From Hydrogenovibrio thermophilus (GTDB lineage Bacteria; Pseudomonadota; Gammaproteobacteria; Thiomicrospirales; Thiomicrospiraceae), in NCBI RefSeq assembly GCF_004028275.1, contig NZ_CP035033.1, positions 310,001 through 374,000 on the forward strand: a DNA stretch of 64,000 nt, given 5' to 3'. Made by a program: the position numbers and the translations under genes. Below the pieces are notes generated by a model. It had not been told where the DNA came from. It did not search any database and was given only the letters and a program-made list of their open reading frames with translations. Numbering within the stretch: position 1 is the stretch's first letter; the number at the start of each line of letters is the position of its first letter. Shown here piece after piece: positions 10,094-18,912 of this stretch.

Positions 10094-10798
10094 ATGAGGC
10101 AATACACCCGGGATTATCGTCATGGTCACAGTCAGCCGCGTCAGACGTATCAACGGAAATCCCAGATGGCCGAACCGGAAACGGAAGCGCCGCAAAGTTC
10201 GTCGCGATGGGTGTGGGGCCTGGCCTTGTTGCTGTCCTTGGCGCTGTTTGGCGGATTTTTCGTGGTGCAACATTTCGCGCACCATGGCGTGAAATCCACG
10301 CCTCTGGCGGCTGAAACGGCGGAATCCGTGACGGAGACAGTATTGGTTGAAGATGCGGCAAATACCGCCGTGGACGTAGTCGATAACACCACCGAGGACG
10401 AGCCGAAAAAACCGCTGGTGGTAGAAAGCCTGCCGATGGCGAAAGCGCAAACCGAGGCGGAAAAACCGCTGCAATATACCTTTTACGATGGCTTGGCGAA
10501 AACCGAAGTGGTTGTGGACGTCGAGCCGATTTCCGTGAAGTTGAATGCGCCTTATTTTATTCAGGCCGGCACCTTCGGGTCGCGAGATGTGGCGGAGAAG
10601 GAGCAAGCGCGTTTGAAGTCGCACGGTCAGGAATTGACGATTTCCACCGTCACTTGGAAGGGGCGGGTGTATTACCGTCTTCGAGTCGGGCCTTATGACG
10701 ACCGCTTGGAAATGAACAAAAAACGCAATGAACTGCGTTCGCTCGGTGTCGATACCTTGTTGATTAAATCCCGTCCAAAAAACGATACCGCCGGGTAA
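10094..10798 (+). CDS. SPOR domain membrane protein
   Basis: 234 aa. A basic cytoplasmic N-terminus of about 35 residues is followed by one transmembrane helix (WVWGLALLLSLALFGGFFVV). An acidic, threonine-rich periplasmic linker leads to a C-terminal SPOR domain (YFIQAGTFGSRDVAEKEQARLKS ... VYYRLRVGPYDDR) of about 75 residues. SPOR domains bind denuded peptidoglycan at the septum, so a FtsN- or DedD-like role is plausible. The domain is clear; the exact orthologue is not. Confidence 0.85.
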   Translation: MRQYTRDYRHGHSQPRQTYQRKSQMAEPETEAPQSSSRWVWGLALLLSLALFGGFFVVQHFAHHGVKSTPLAAETAESVTETVLVEDAANTAVDVVDNTTEDEPKKPLVVESLPMAKAQTEAEKPLQYTFYDGLAKTEVVVDVEPISVKLNAPYFIQAGTFGSRDVAEKEQARLKSHGQELTISTVTWKGRVYYRLRVGPYDDRLEMNKKRNELRSLGVDTLLIKSRPKNDTAG

Positions 10799-10836
10799 TT
10801 GTAATTCCGGTGGCTTTCAGCAAGATGCTTTTCTTG

Positions 10837-11892
10837 TCAGTCTTGTGGAGTGCCTTCCAAATCCCGTTCGGTGACCACTTGGTTACGGCCTAGCGTTTTG
10901 GCTTTGTAGAGAGCGTCATCGGCGCGTTTGATCCATTCTTCAATCGTTTCCTGTGCTTCTCCGCGATAAGCCGCGACGCCGAATGAGGCGGTGATTTGCC
11001 CGAGGTTTTTTTCCGAATCCTTGCGTTTCAGTTTGGCGTTTTCAATGTCGTGACGAATCGTCTCCGCACGTTGTTCGGCCTGTTCGATGTCTGTGTGGGA
11101 CAGTAGGATGGCGAATTCTTCACCGCCGTAACGGCACAGGGTTTCGGTGTCGCCCTTGGTTTTTTTCATCAGATTGGCGTAGTAACGCAGGACACTGTCG
11201 CCCACCAAGTGACCGAAGCTGTCGTTGAAGCGTTTGAAGTGGTCGATGTCGGTGAGAATCAACACCAGCTGTTCCGGGGATTCCTGCATCTCGTCGACCA
11301 GGTCGCGGATTGCGTTATTGAACGCTTTTCGGTTGCCGATTTCGGTCAGTTCGTCGGTGAGGGTTTCGGCTCTGGCTTCGATGAGTTCTTGGCGCAGGCG
11401 CAGGATTTCATCGTTGCTGTCCATCATTTCACGATGAAATTCCTCGCTGGATTTTTTCATCGATGACGCGGTATTGAGAACCGAGTGGGTCAGTTCTTTC
11501 AGTGTCTCGGCGTCCATATCCTGTGTGGACAGGGTGTTGGTGTAATGGTCGAGTTCTTGCGTATGCTGCTCGAGTTTATCGCTCCAGGCATTCATGCGCT
11601 TGACGACGAGATTGATCAGGCGCTTGAAAGCTCGGTCGAAATCGTTGCCGCTGTCATCGTCGGCAAAGTATTCGTCGTAAAGGCGACGGCCTAAACGGTC
11701 GTTGTAACCGAAAGGATCCTGTAAGGCATTGTCCATTTCCTGACGGAATTTAGGATGGTCCCCTTTGTAGTACTGATACCAGATGAAGTAGTTGAGCGGG
11801 GTCGGATTGATGCCTTGTTCTTCGAAGATATCAATGAGCTGAACGAAAATGCGTTGAGCTTTTTCGGGGGCGTCTTTAATGTCTAGCAACAT
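10837..11892 (-). CDS. Diguanylate cyclase (GGDEF)
   Basis: 351 aa from the ATG at 11890-11892 (MLLDIKDAPEKAQ); an upstream ATG at 11913 is an alternative. A helical N-terminal region of about 170 residues with coiled-coil character has no recognised sensor. The GGDEF domain has LTDELTEIGNRKAF, DIDHFKRFND and the active motif CRYGGEEFAILL. No clear RxxD inhibitory site is seen. It should make cyclic di-GMP in the cytoplasm. The Lap cluster beyond the transposon includes a degenerate c-di-GMP receptor (LapD) that could read its product. Confidence 0.9.
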   Translation of the reverse strand: MLLDIKDAPEKAQRIFVQLIDIFEEQGINPTPLNYFIWYQYYKGDHPKFRQEMDNALQDPFGYNDRLGRRLYDEYFADDDSGNDFDRAFKRLINLVVKRMNAWSDKLEQHTQELDHYTNTLSTQDMDAETLKELTHSVLNTASSMKKSSEEFHREMMDSNDEILRLRQELIEARAETLTDELTEIGNRKAFNNAIRDLVDEMQESPEQLVLILTDIDHFKRFNDSFGHLVGDSVLRYYANLMKKTKGDTETLCRYGGEEFAILLSHTDIEQAEQRAETIRHDIENAKLKRKDSEKNLGQITASFGVAAYRGEAQETIEEWIKRADDALYKAKTLGRNQVVTERDLEGTPQD

Positions 11893-12052
11893 CCTGAAAT
11901 TCCTACCAATCAACTTTGTGGTTTGAAAAGCGTTTGCTTATGCCTGAAGGGTCATTTTACACCAGAATTCCCGCCGGGTTCATAGAAAAAAAGGGACGGA
12001 TGGAGTATAGTAATTTTTACATATTTGCGGTCAAAACGCCGAGGAGAAAAGC

Positions 12053-12307
12053 ATGATCAACCCGAAACAAATTGAGTCGCTGGTGGACAGCATTAGCGGC
12101 ATTTTACCGCCAGGCCTGGGTGAATTGCCCGAAAATGCCAAGCAGAATTTGAAGCAAACGCTGGCGAGTGCGTTTGAGAAAATGGATTTGGTCTCGCGTC
12201 AGGAGTTTGAGATTCAAGCGGGCGTCTTGGCGAAAACCCGCGCCAAATTGGAGGCGTTGGAAAAGCAGGTGGCTGAGCTGGAAGCAAAACAATCGGTGGA
12301 TTCTTAG
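12053..12307 (+). CDS. ubiK: Ubiquinone biosynthesis accessory factor UbiK (YqiC/BMFP)
   Basis: 84 aa. The N-terminal amphipathic part (MINPKQIESLVDSISGILPPGL) and the C-terminal coiled coil (VLAKTRAKLEALEKQVAELEAK) are typical of the BMFP/UbiK family, which helps UbiJ-containing complexes in aerobic ubiquinone synthesis. The start follows AGGAG at 12042-12046. comM begins 4 bases after the stop, a common ubiK-comM arrangement. A CCAGGCCTGG palindrome sits inside the gene at 12110. Confidence 0.9.
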   Translation: MINPKQIESLVDSISGILPPGLGELPENAKQNLKQTLASAFEKMDLVSRQEFEIQAGVLAKTRAKLEALEKQVAELEAKQSVDS

Positions 12308-12311
12308 TCGA

Positions 12312-13175
12312 ATGTCGGTGACGGGCCAATACGCCACATTGTTATCCCGCGGTTTGTCCGGTGTGCAGGCGCCGGAAGTGCAAATCGAGGTGCATGCCAC
12401 GAATGGCTTGCCGAGTTTATCGATTGTCGGTTTGCCGGAAGCCTCGGTTAAGGAAAGTAAAGACCGTGTGCGCAGCGCCGTGATGAGCGCCGGCTTCCAG
12501 TTGCCACCAAAGCGGATGACCATCAACCTGGCGCCGGCCGATATTCCTAAGCAAGGGGGACGTTACGATTTACCGATTGCTTTGGGTATTCTAGTGGCGA
12601 CGGGCCAATTGATTCCGGTGCGCGATCTGAACCGCATCGAATGGTTTGGCGAGGTGGGATTGAATGGGGCTTTGCGCCCCGTTCCCGGGATTTTGCCGGC
12701 CGTGATGCAAGCGGCGCAGGCCGGCCGAACGGTGGTGGTGCCCATGGCGAATCTAGCCGAAGCCAGTTTGGTGACGGGTGCGCAAGTGTTTGGGGCTGAG
12801 AACTTGCTGTCGGTGGCCCGTTATTTGGTGGATGAAACCGCGACATTGGTTGAACCGGAAGCGGTGGCCTTTACCGGCGCGTCTTATGCCGAAGACATGG
12901 CCGATATCCGTGGTCAGCAGCAGGCGAAACGATTGCTGGAAGTCTGTGCCAGTGGGGGGCATTCCTTGTTGATGGTCGGCCCGCCCGGCTCGGGCAAAAG
13001 TATGCTGGCGTCGCGTTTGGTGACCTTGTTACCGGATTTGCCGCTGGAACACGCCATCGAGGTGGCGTCCGTGCATTCGGTTGCCGGTAAGGAGGTGGCC
13101 GTCGAGCGTTTCCAGCAGCGGCAACTGGTTCAGCCACATCATACCGCCACGGCCGCAGCGATGGTCGGGGGCGGT
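12312..13175 (+). pseudogene. comM: comM (YifB) 5' part, interrupted by transposon
   Basis: 288 codons of the Mg-chelatase-like AAA+ helicase ComM: the N-terminal Lon-type domain (GLPSLSIVGLPEASVKESKDRV), then the AAA+ core with Walker A MVGPPGSGKSMLASRL. The coding sequence breaks in the conserved MVGGG motif at the transposon left end. It would otherwise read into the element to a stop at 13262, giving a truncated protein with 29 foreign residues. The rest of the gene lies at 43875-44548. ComM promotes branch migration during natural transformation, so loss should lower transformation. The start ATG at 12312 was chosen because the longer frame overlaps ubiK. Confidence 0.95.
13171..13175. 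repeat. 5-bp target site duplication, left copy (GCGGT)
   Basis: GCGGT immediately precedes TGTCAG and is identical to the five bases after the right end at 43875-43879. A 5-bp duplication is the Tn7-family signature. Confidence 0.95.
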
Positions 13176-13257
13176 TGTCAGTTTTCATTAAATGCGCTAC
13201 TTTTTCATAAAAAGTGCTACAGATTTGGCCAATCAAAAGTATTATTCTGTACTATTT
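13176..13257. repeat. Transposon left end with TnsB-site-like repeats
   Basis: The terminal TGTCAG is followed by two close copies of a GYGCTAC-containing motif (13191-13205 and 13209-13224). A weaker one (ctgtactattt) follows near 13247-13257. Motifs of the same kind lie in the right end. Multiple TnsB sites per end are expected for Tn7-like elements. The sites were assigned by eye. Confidence 0.7.
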
Positions 13258-13260
13258 TAT

Positions 13261-13341
13261 AGAAGTTTTAGAAGTTTTAGAAGTTTTAGAAGTTTTAGAA
13301 GTTTTAGAAGTTTTAGAAGTTTTAGAAGTTTTAGAAGTTTT
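13261..13341. repeat. Nine tandem copies of a 9-bp unit (agaagtttt)
   Basis: Nine perfect head-to-tail copies, 81 bp in all, sit between the left-end TnsB sites and the first cargo gene. The unit length is a multiple of three, so the array reads as a spurious serine-phenylalanine-arginine repeat protein. It is a candidate variable-number repeat; no function is evident. Confidence 0.97.
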
Positions 13342-13396
13342 CTTGATCTGCTAAAAGCAAAAAGACTGAATATCATTAACTATATGTGGAGCTTTT

Positions 13397-14614
13397 ATGT
13401 TGGTACAACGCACTTTTCATCCTGTTGGGCAAGGAGCTTTTTATACTGAAGAACATCTAAAGCCAAGAACTGATATAGAATTCAGAGTTGTTTATGATTG
13501 CGGTGGTTCTTCAGGCAAAATAGTAAAGGATGAAATTGATAGAAAATATAGAAAAAATGAACAAATAGACGCTGTGTTTATTTCTCATTTTCACCAAGAT
13601 CATATTAATGGCCTTGAGTATTTACTTAGTCGTTGTGATGTTAAAAAAGTCTTCATTCCAAGTTTAACAGATTCTTTGAAGGCACTATATGTGGCCCAGA
13701 ACGAATTAGAAGGTAGTGCAGGGTTTTACAATACTCTAATTTTATCCCCTGAAGAGGTTTTAGATACTGAAGTTTGTACCGTTGAAGAATTTAATCCTGA
13801 AGAAGAATTGACAGAAGAGGAACTCTCTTTAGTTGAAGGGGAGTTTCCTAAAAGCATAAAAAGCGGAGTTAAATTAACCGCAACAACTTGTGGTTGGGTA
13901 TATGTTCCTTTTCAGATAGCTAACTATAAAGTCGCAGATGAGTTTATGGAACAGCTTAATTTATTAGGGGTTAATGTTGATAATATAGTTAATAAGCTGA
14001 AAGAAAAGGATAAGAGGCAGGCAATTATTAGGGCCTATAAAGAGGTATTAAAATTCAACAGAGCGTCCAATCTTAATGCTAATTCTTTGTGTGTTTATTC
14101 CGGCCTTGGTGTTGGTGATAAACGTGGCGGCTTGATTTCAATCCAAAATAAAAGCTTTGATATTTCGGATAGGTGCGGTTGTCTATATACTGGTGATTTT
14201 GAAGCGAACAATACACAAAATTTGCAATCTTTACTAAAAGGTTATTTGCCTTACTGGGATTTAATTTCCACCGTTCAAATTCCTCATCATGGGTCAAAAG
14301 AAAATTATTCTGATCAATTAATCAGCAAAGACGTTATATCATTGGTTTCAGCAGAGCCTGGAGCAAAATATTACCACCCTGATGGTCAAGTGGTAAAGGC
14401 ATTGGCTGATATGGGTTCGAAGCTTCACTTGGTGACTCTGGATCGAGATACAGAAGTAAAACAATATATTTCATATAATCGACTGCGAGCATTAAGCTCT
14501 ATATCACTTCGCTACGAAAAAGTATTAGCACGAATGTTTCCAGAATATGTTGTTAGAACTCTTTTAAATAGTTATTTTCTTTTTACAAAGAAGACAATAA
14601 CTGAAAATTATTAA
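13397..14614 (+). CDS. MBL-fold metallo-hydrolase
   Basis: 405 aa. The metallo-beta-lactamase signature HFHQDH is at about residues 64-69 (first strand and metal site), with further candidate metal-binding segments at YTGDFE and IPHHGSKENYSD near residue 295, like the ComEC/Rec2 type MBL domain but without membrane helices. A zinc-dependent hydrolase, possibly a nuclease or nucleotide hydrolase, is likely; the substrate is unknown. GGAG precedes the ATG by about 7 bases. A TnsE-like gene follows on the same strand 217 bases later and may be a functional partner. It is the first cargo gene inside the left end and is AT-rich relative to comM. Confidence 0.75.
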   Translation: MLVQRTFHPVGQGAFYTEEHLKPRTDIEFRVVYDCGGSSGKIVKDEIDRKYRKNEQIDAVFISHFHQDHINGLEYLLSRCDVKKVFIPSLTDSLKALYVAQNELEGSAGFYNTLILSPEEVLDTEVCTVEEFNPEEELTEEELSLVEGEFPKSIKSGVKLTATTCGWVYVPFQIANYKVADEFMEQLNLLGVNVDNIVNKLKEKDKRQAIIRAYKEVLKFNRASNLNANSLCVYSGLGVGDKRGGLISIQNKSFDISDRCGCLYTGDFEANNTQNLQSLLKGYLPYWDLISTVQIPHHGSKENYSDQLISKDVISLVSAEPGAKYYHPDGQVVKALADMGSKLHLVTLDRDTEVKQYISYNRLRALSSISLRYEKVLARMFPEYVVRTLLNSYFLFTKKTITENY

Positions 14615-14831
14615 TATCATAACCCTTCTTTAATGCAAGAAAGCAGGTCGCGTGTTGAATTTTTTTGTATAGCTTGAACTTTTATTGTAATAACTTCAGG
14701 GCCTGGCTTTTAATAGTTGGGCTTTTTTATTTATAGTGGAAATATCCTATATTTTTTGTAACTTTATTTCGATGTTGACTTTTTCATGTAAGTTGCTACA
14801 ACTTTATTGAAAAGTTTATGGAGAAGTAGAG

Positions 14832-16490
14832 TTGAGCAAAGTTTATAGCCTTGAAGGGATACCCGAGGATGGCGTTAAGAGAGTTGTTAGGTCATATGGC
14901 CAAATAATTCAAAATACTAGTGATCGATCTAATCCTTTAGTTGAGGTAGCTTTTAGAAAAGTGAATCAGCTAGGTAAAAAAGAGCGATTGGATGAAGGGG
15001 TTGAGTACTTTAAGATAGGTGTTAGCTATTTAACCTTAGCTAGAATTGGGTCTATTTGGCATGGAAATAAACATAAAAAAGGTACATATTGGGGGGGAGA
15101 TCATTTAAAAGAGCAAGATTTCAAGTTTGATTTTTCGCAATCCTCTATAAATTTTCTATCATTATCTGAACTCTTTCCCGAATATCTTCCAGAATCCAAA
15201 GTCGGAAAAACAAGAGTTGCTCAACTAACATCTGTAGATGGCCAGGTTGTATACATTCAGTCTTTAGAAATATTGACCACTATCAATACACCTATGCATA
15301 AAAAAACTAGGCAAAGATTGCTTCTTGAAGATATTGATTCTGTCGTTGATCATATGATTAGAAGCCCTTCTGAAAAAGGTTTAAGGGACGGTCAATATAT
15401 TGTTTCTACAAGATATAAAAAAATAACGGCTACATTTTTAGCGTATTTAAAAAATAATGCTATTAGTCGGACTAGACTTCGAACAATTCGAAATCAGATT
15501 AATTCTAACCAAACATATATTGATGTTTATCCTTATCATCCTAGATTTTTAGTCTGTAGCATTAAAGGTGTAATGAAAAATGAATGTTTTTTTGCCCATA
15601 GAGTTAGTTCTGTTGTTTCTCCTACAGATTATCCACAAATAGAGGTGAAAGAAAAAAGTATCAAAAAAGCTAAGAGTGAGAATAAAAAATATGGAAATAA
15701 GCCAAAGGAGGTGCATGGAAGAAAGGAAATTCATGTTGCTCATAGTGGCGCTCCAAGCCAAGGAGCGCAAAGACAGTATGTTCCTTCTGGGGTGAAAGTA
15801 ATTGATAAGAATTTAGTTACGACCGTAGTGATTGATACAGATTACGAAACAATTAACAACCCCAACCAAAAAGATAGACCGGAGAATTTTTCTTCTGGCA
15901 GTGAGTTTTCTGAAAACGAAAATATTGGTTCTCTTATGATTGGTGACGATGATGAAAATGAGGACTCAGAGACTGTAAAAAATTATATAGAAGCCCTCAA
16001 CGAACTTCTAGATGATGAAAACTCTGATTTGCAAGGATATGAAATATTAGAAAGTGCTAACGGAGCATTGTGTGTTAGTGAATTTTTTTGGGGGTTGGAC
16101 TTTTTTTCAGAGATTGGGGAAGGGGAATATATTAAGTATAGAAGATGGGAGCATGATTATTTTAAAAGGCCGACTATTAATAATAAATATGCAGAGTATA
16201 CGTTTAGAAGGGCGGCGCTTATAAAAGTGGACTATTATTACCAGGAACTTTATTTTTTAGAAATAGAAAGTTTAGATTCGAGTCGGTTTAAAGGACTACT
16301 GTTTAGTGCAGAACACCTATCTTATGACTTAATAAATAAGATTCTAGCTACAATTAGAGACTCGAAAGGTCGTTTAGGAAAAGCTGAAAGCAAGTTAAAT
16401 AAATGGGTTCCCGGCGCTAAAGTTTTTAATCATTCTAAAAATATGTCTCAGAGACTTAATTCTGTTTTACAAGAGTTTGTAAATGAGTAG
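14832..16490 (+). CDS. TnsE-like protein (first of two)
   Basis: 552 aa from a TTG preceded by GGAGAAG. I recognise no standard domain with certainty, but the layout resembles Tn7 TnsE (538 aa). A beta-rich N-terminal half is followed by a long charged, acidic linker (about residues 275-390). The C-terminal segment AALIKVDYYYQELYFLEIE, then LLFSAEHL, and a terminal FNHSKNMSQRLN recall TnsE's LLEVDASDG and VNHPKG regions as I remember them. TnsE directs Tn7 to replicating or conjugating DNA with recessed 3' ends. Here the gene lies at the end opposite tnsABC, next to an MBL hydrolase, so it may serve targeting or a separate DNA-recognition function. The TnsE assignment is inference. Confidence 0.5.
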   Translation: MSKVYSLEGIPEDGVKRVVRSYGQIIQNTSDRSNPLVEVAFRKVNQLGKKERLDEGVEYFKIGVSYLTLARIGSIWHGNKHKKGTYWGGDHLKEQDFKFDFSQSSINFLSLSELFPEYLPESKVGKTRVAQLTSVDGQVVYIQSLEILTTINTPMHKKTRQRLLLEDIDSVVDHMIRSPSEKGLRDGQYIVSTRYKKITATFLAYLKNNAISRTRLRTIRNQINSNQTYIDVYPYHPRFLVCSIKGVMKNECFFAHRVSSVVSPTDYPQIEVKEKSIKKAKSENKKYGNKPKEVHGRKEIHVAHSGAPSQGAQRQYVPSGVKVIDKNLVTTVVIDTDYETINNPNQKDRPENFSSGSEFSENENIGSLMIGDDDENEDSETVKNYIEALNELLDDENSDLQGYEILESANGALCVSEFFWGLDFFSEIGEGEYIKYRRWEHDYFKRPTINNKYAEYTFRRAALIKVDYYYQELYFLEIESLDSSRFKGLLFSAEHLSYDLINKILATIRDSKGRLGKAESKLNKWVPGAKVFNHSKNMSQRLNSVLQEFVNE

Positions 16491-17185
16491 CGCTTTTCTT
16501 AATTTCAATTCTGCTTGATTGTTTTGCTAATGCAAATTGATGCAAAAAAATAGAGCCGTCAGATTACGCTAATTATTATATTGCAGAGTCTGCATTGGAT
16601 TATGTTGTACGCATTTAATGACTGTTTGTCTGGTAGTGTTATAAAAACTATGTGGCATGTATTAATTGTTAAATACAAAATTATTTGATAATTACAAAAT
16701 TAAATGATAATGAAGTTATGTAACGCCGTATTCGCGGTAAATCCCTCTATTTGAGCTTGAAAACATATTTATACGTTAAATAAAGTCGGTACAAAAATTT
16801 GTGTTTTATTAAAATTCAATCTAGACTAAATTAGTTAGACATTTGCACAACTGACGGATTCTTTGGAGTTCGGCAAATGCCCCACCTAGAAATAGGTTCG
16901 CAGCTATGCTGGTATAATCAAGCGGAGTAGTGAGGAAAAATTAAAAGCCCTGAAATTCAGGGCTTTTTTATCTGCACTATCATAACTATGGTCGCGCGTC
17001 TCTTGCACGTTTACCCTCTTCTCTCAAACCTATTAGTTCAAACGTTTTTAAAGATTATTTTCGTGCAAATATTGCACGTTTTATAATGAGATTAGTTTAG
17101 GTTGCGAAAAAACCGCATCAACACAGTTGTGTACAACTTACTGTTCATGTTGTGGTAAAAATAGAAACAATCGTGAGGTAAGTTT
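16491..17185. other. Intergenic region, no gene seen
   Basis: 695 bases of AT-rich sequence without a credible frame. It holds an extended -10 match (TGGTATAAT, 16910-16918) about 30 bases before a strong terminator hairpin. Just before the antitoxin gene there is a TTGTGTACAA sequence that could be an autoregulatory site. Nothing else was recognised. Confidence 0.6.
16943..16970 (+). terminator. Rho-independent terminator
   Basis: An 11-bp stem (AAAAGCCCTGA / TCAGGGCTTTT) with a short loop and a T run. It lies about 450 bases after the nearest upstream stop codon, so it may end a small RNA rather than the TnsE-like gene. Confidence 0.8.
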
Positions 17186-17518
17186 ATGCAAGTTGTAAGT
17201 TATACAGAAGCAAGAAATGGTTTAAAACGTGTTTTAGATGACGTTGTTGATAATGCAGATTTCACCGTCATTACGCGCAGAGACTCTGAAAACGCAGTGG
17301 TTATGTCGCAGGATTACTTTAACAGTCTAATGGAAACGGTTCACCTGCTAAAATCTCCTGCAAATGTTGTTCACCTAAATCAGTCAATTGAGCAGTATAG
17401 AGCAGGAAAAACTATTAATGCTCCTGATCTTGCAAACCATAGGTCTTGCGCTCCAGAAAAGGCGAAGAAATATGAAAACATTGACCAGACAAAAGCAAGA
17501 ATCAACAACCAACATTAG
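17186..17518 (+). CDS. YefM/Phd-family antitoxin, no partner toxin
   Basis: 110 aa. The first ~80 residues match the YefM/Phd fold: MQVVSYTEARNGLKRVLDDVV, DFTVITRRDSENAVVMSQDYFNSLMET and HLLKSPANVVHLNQSIEQYRAGKT. The C-terminal ~30 residues, the toxin-binding part in the family, are unusual and lysine-rich. No YoeB/RelE-like gene follows; the next gene is the convergent fic. GTGAGG precedes the ATG. It is either an orphan antitoxin left after toxin loss or a stand-alone regulator. Doc toxins are Fic proteins, but the neighbouring Fic is a different class and is on the other strand. Confidence 0.8.
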   Translation: MQVVSYTEARNGLKRVLDDVVDNADFTVITRRDSENAVVMSQDYFNSLMETVHLLKSPANVVHLNQSIEQYRAGKTINAPDLANHRSCAPEKAKKYENIDQTKARINNQH

Positions 17519-17580
17519 GTATTCTTTCCACAATTTTCGGTCTAGCATGATATTTTCAACTCTGTTATGTCATAGTTATA

Positions 17581-18687
17581 TTAAAAATATAGTGGGAAAT
17601 CGTTAGATTCTTGAGTTAATAATCTAAGTAGTTTTGGGTGTAAAAATAACTTGTCTCTCCCCATGTTTATTTCTTGCAAGACACCAATTTTGCAAAGTTC
17701 TTGTAAGTAGTTTGATGCTGTTTGTCTTTGTGCGATTTCGGCATCTATGAGGTTTTGTATTCTGCAATATGGCTGGTTGAACAGAATCTCTAGAAGTTCA
17801 TAGCTATATTGTTTTGGCATTTGAGCTTTTATATATTTCTTTGTGTGCAACATTAATTTATCGATTGCATTGATTTTTTCTAGAGTCCAATTAGAGGTGT
17901 CTTCTACGGCACCAAGCATGAATAAAATCCATTCTTCCCAGTTGTGGTCTTTAGTAACAGATAGTAATAACCTGTAGTAGTCGTCTTTGTGCTCAATTAT
18001 GTACCTACTTAGGTATAAAATTGGTAAATCAATGAGTTTTTCTTGTAGCAAGAATAAACTGTTTATGACCCTTCCTGAACGACCATTTCCATCACTAAAA
18101 GGGTGAATTGCTTCGAACTGGTAGTGCGAAATCGCCAGTTTTATCAATGGATCTAAGTCTATGTCTGAATGTATAAACTTCTCCCAGTTTGATAGTAGCT
18201 CTCGTATTACAGCTTCGCCTTCTGGAGGTGTATAAATGGTTTCTCCTGTTCGGTTATTTGCTAAAACCGTACCAGGCAGTTTTCTAACCCCCATGTCTTG
18301 ATCTTTTATGATGCTACAAATTTTCATTGCAGTATTTGCAGTGAGAGGCCTTTCATTTATATTTTCATAACCCTGAAATAATGCTGTTCTATATCTCAGA
18401 GCTTCCTTGGTTGCCGGGTCAGCGCTGTTATAGTTGTCTGAGAATTGGAATAGGCTATCTTTCGTAGTTACAATATTTTCTATTTCAGAAGAGGACTGAG
18501 CTTCTAATAGAGGCAGGGTATTGATTAGAACCGGCTGGTTTGGCATTTGTTTAGCGGATTGGTTTAACTGTGCTAAAGCAGTTCTGGCAGACGTTACTTT
18601 TTTTAGAATGGCCTTAGTTTCTATATCGTGTGTTACTACAGGCAATGTAGGGATATCGTTATATGGAATTTCAGGGTTCCAAGCCAT
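17581..18687 (-). CDS. Fic-family AMP transferase (class II)
   Basis: 368 aa. The Fic core motif HPFSDGNGRSGR is intact at about residues 194-205. An N-terminal inhibitory helix motif (SSSEIENI, near residues 85-92) marks a class II enzyme in which a glutamate blocks productive ATP binding. An N-terminal extension and a C-terminal winged-helix-like region (LEILFNQPYCRIQNLIDAEIAQRQTASNYLQEL) complete it. Fic enzymes transfer AMP from ATP to target proteins; the target here is unknown. Its upstream region carries many TATGTTTA boxes, which suggests autoregulation through the C-terminal DNA-binding part (inference). Confidence 0.9.
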   Translation of the reverse strand: MAWNPEIPYNDIPTLPVVTHDIETKAILKKVTSARTALAQLNQSAKQMPNQPVLINTLPLLEAQSSSEIENIVTTKDSLFQFSDNYNSADPATKEALRYRTALFQGYENINERPLTANTAMKICSIIKDQDMGVRKLPGTVLANNRTGETIYTPPEGEAVIRELLSNWEKFIHSDIDLDPLIKLAISHYQFEAIHPFSDGNGRSGRVINSLFLLQEKLIDLPILYLSRYIIEHKDDYYRLLLSVTKDHNWEEWILFMLGAVEDTSNWTLEKINAIDKLMLHTKKYIKAQMPKQYSYELLEILFNQPYCRIQNLIDAEIAQRQTASNYLQELCKIGVLQEINMGRDKLFLHPKLLRLLTQESNDFPLYF

Positions 18688-18733
18688 ATTTTGTACCTCA
18701 GCATTTAGGTGTTTAGTATATTGGTGAGGTTAT

Positions 18734-18891
18734 TATGTTTATATTTTTATGTTTTGTAAACATATTTTAATTTTATGTTTATAAAATTAAAATATATAAA
18801 CACATCTGAGCAATATGTTTATATAATCACTATATAGTAAGAATATGTTTACTAAGTTTAGTTTTCTAAACATATTTACACTATATGTTTA
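18734..18891. promoter_or_regulatory. Cluster of TATGTTTA boxes upstream of fic
   Basis: At least seven exact TATGTTTA or TAAACATA boxes lie within 160 bases: 18734, 18757 (inverted), 18774, 18814, 18844, 18867 (inverted) and 18884. A near copy begins at 18748. Two are embedded in a direct repeat of about 30 bases (18813-18842 and 18883-18912, two mismatches). The cluster starts 47 bases upstream of the fic start. An operator array for a dedicated regulator is the likeliest reading; an origin-like iteron array is an alternative. Confidence 0.6.
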
Positions 18892-18912
18892 TACAATCAC
18901 TACATAGTAAGA

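Noticed and set aside
13192-13449. Open frame with a repeated arginine-serine-phenylalanine tract
   Set aside because: It is a translation of the 9-bp tandem repeat between the left-end sites and the MBL gene, with no start signal and no similarity.
17186-18687. Phd-Doc toxin-antitoxin pair
   Set aside because: The Fic protein is a 368-aa class II enzyme with its own inhibitory motif, convergent with the antitoxin; a YoeB remnant is a better match for the lost partner.
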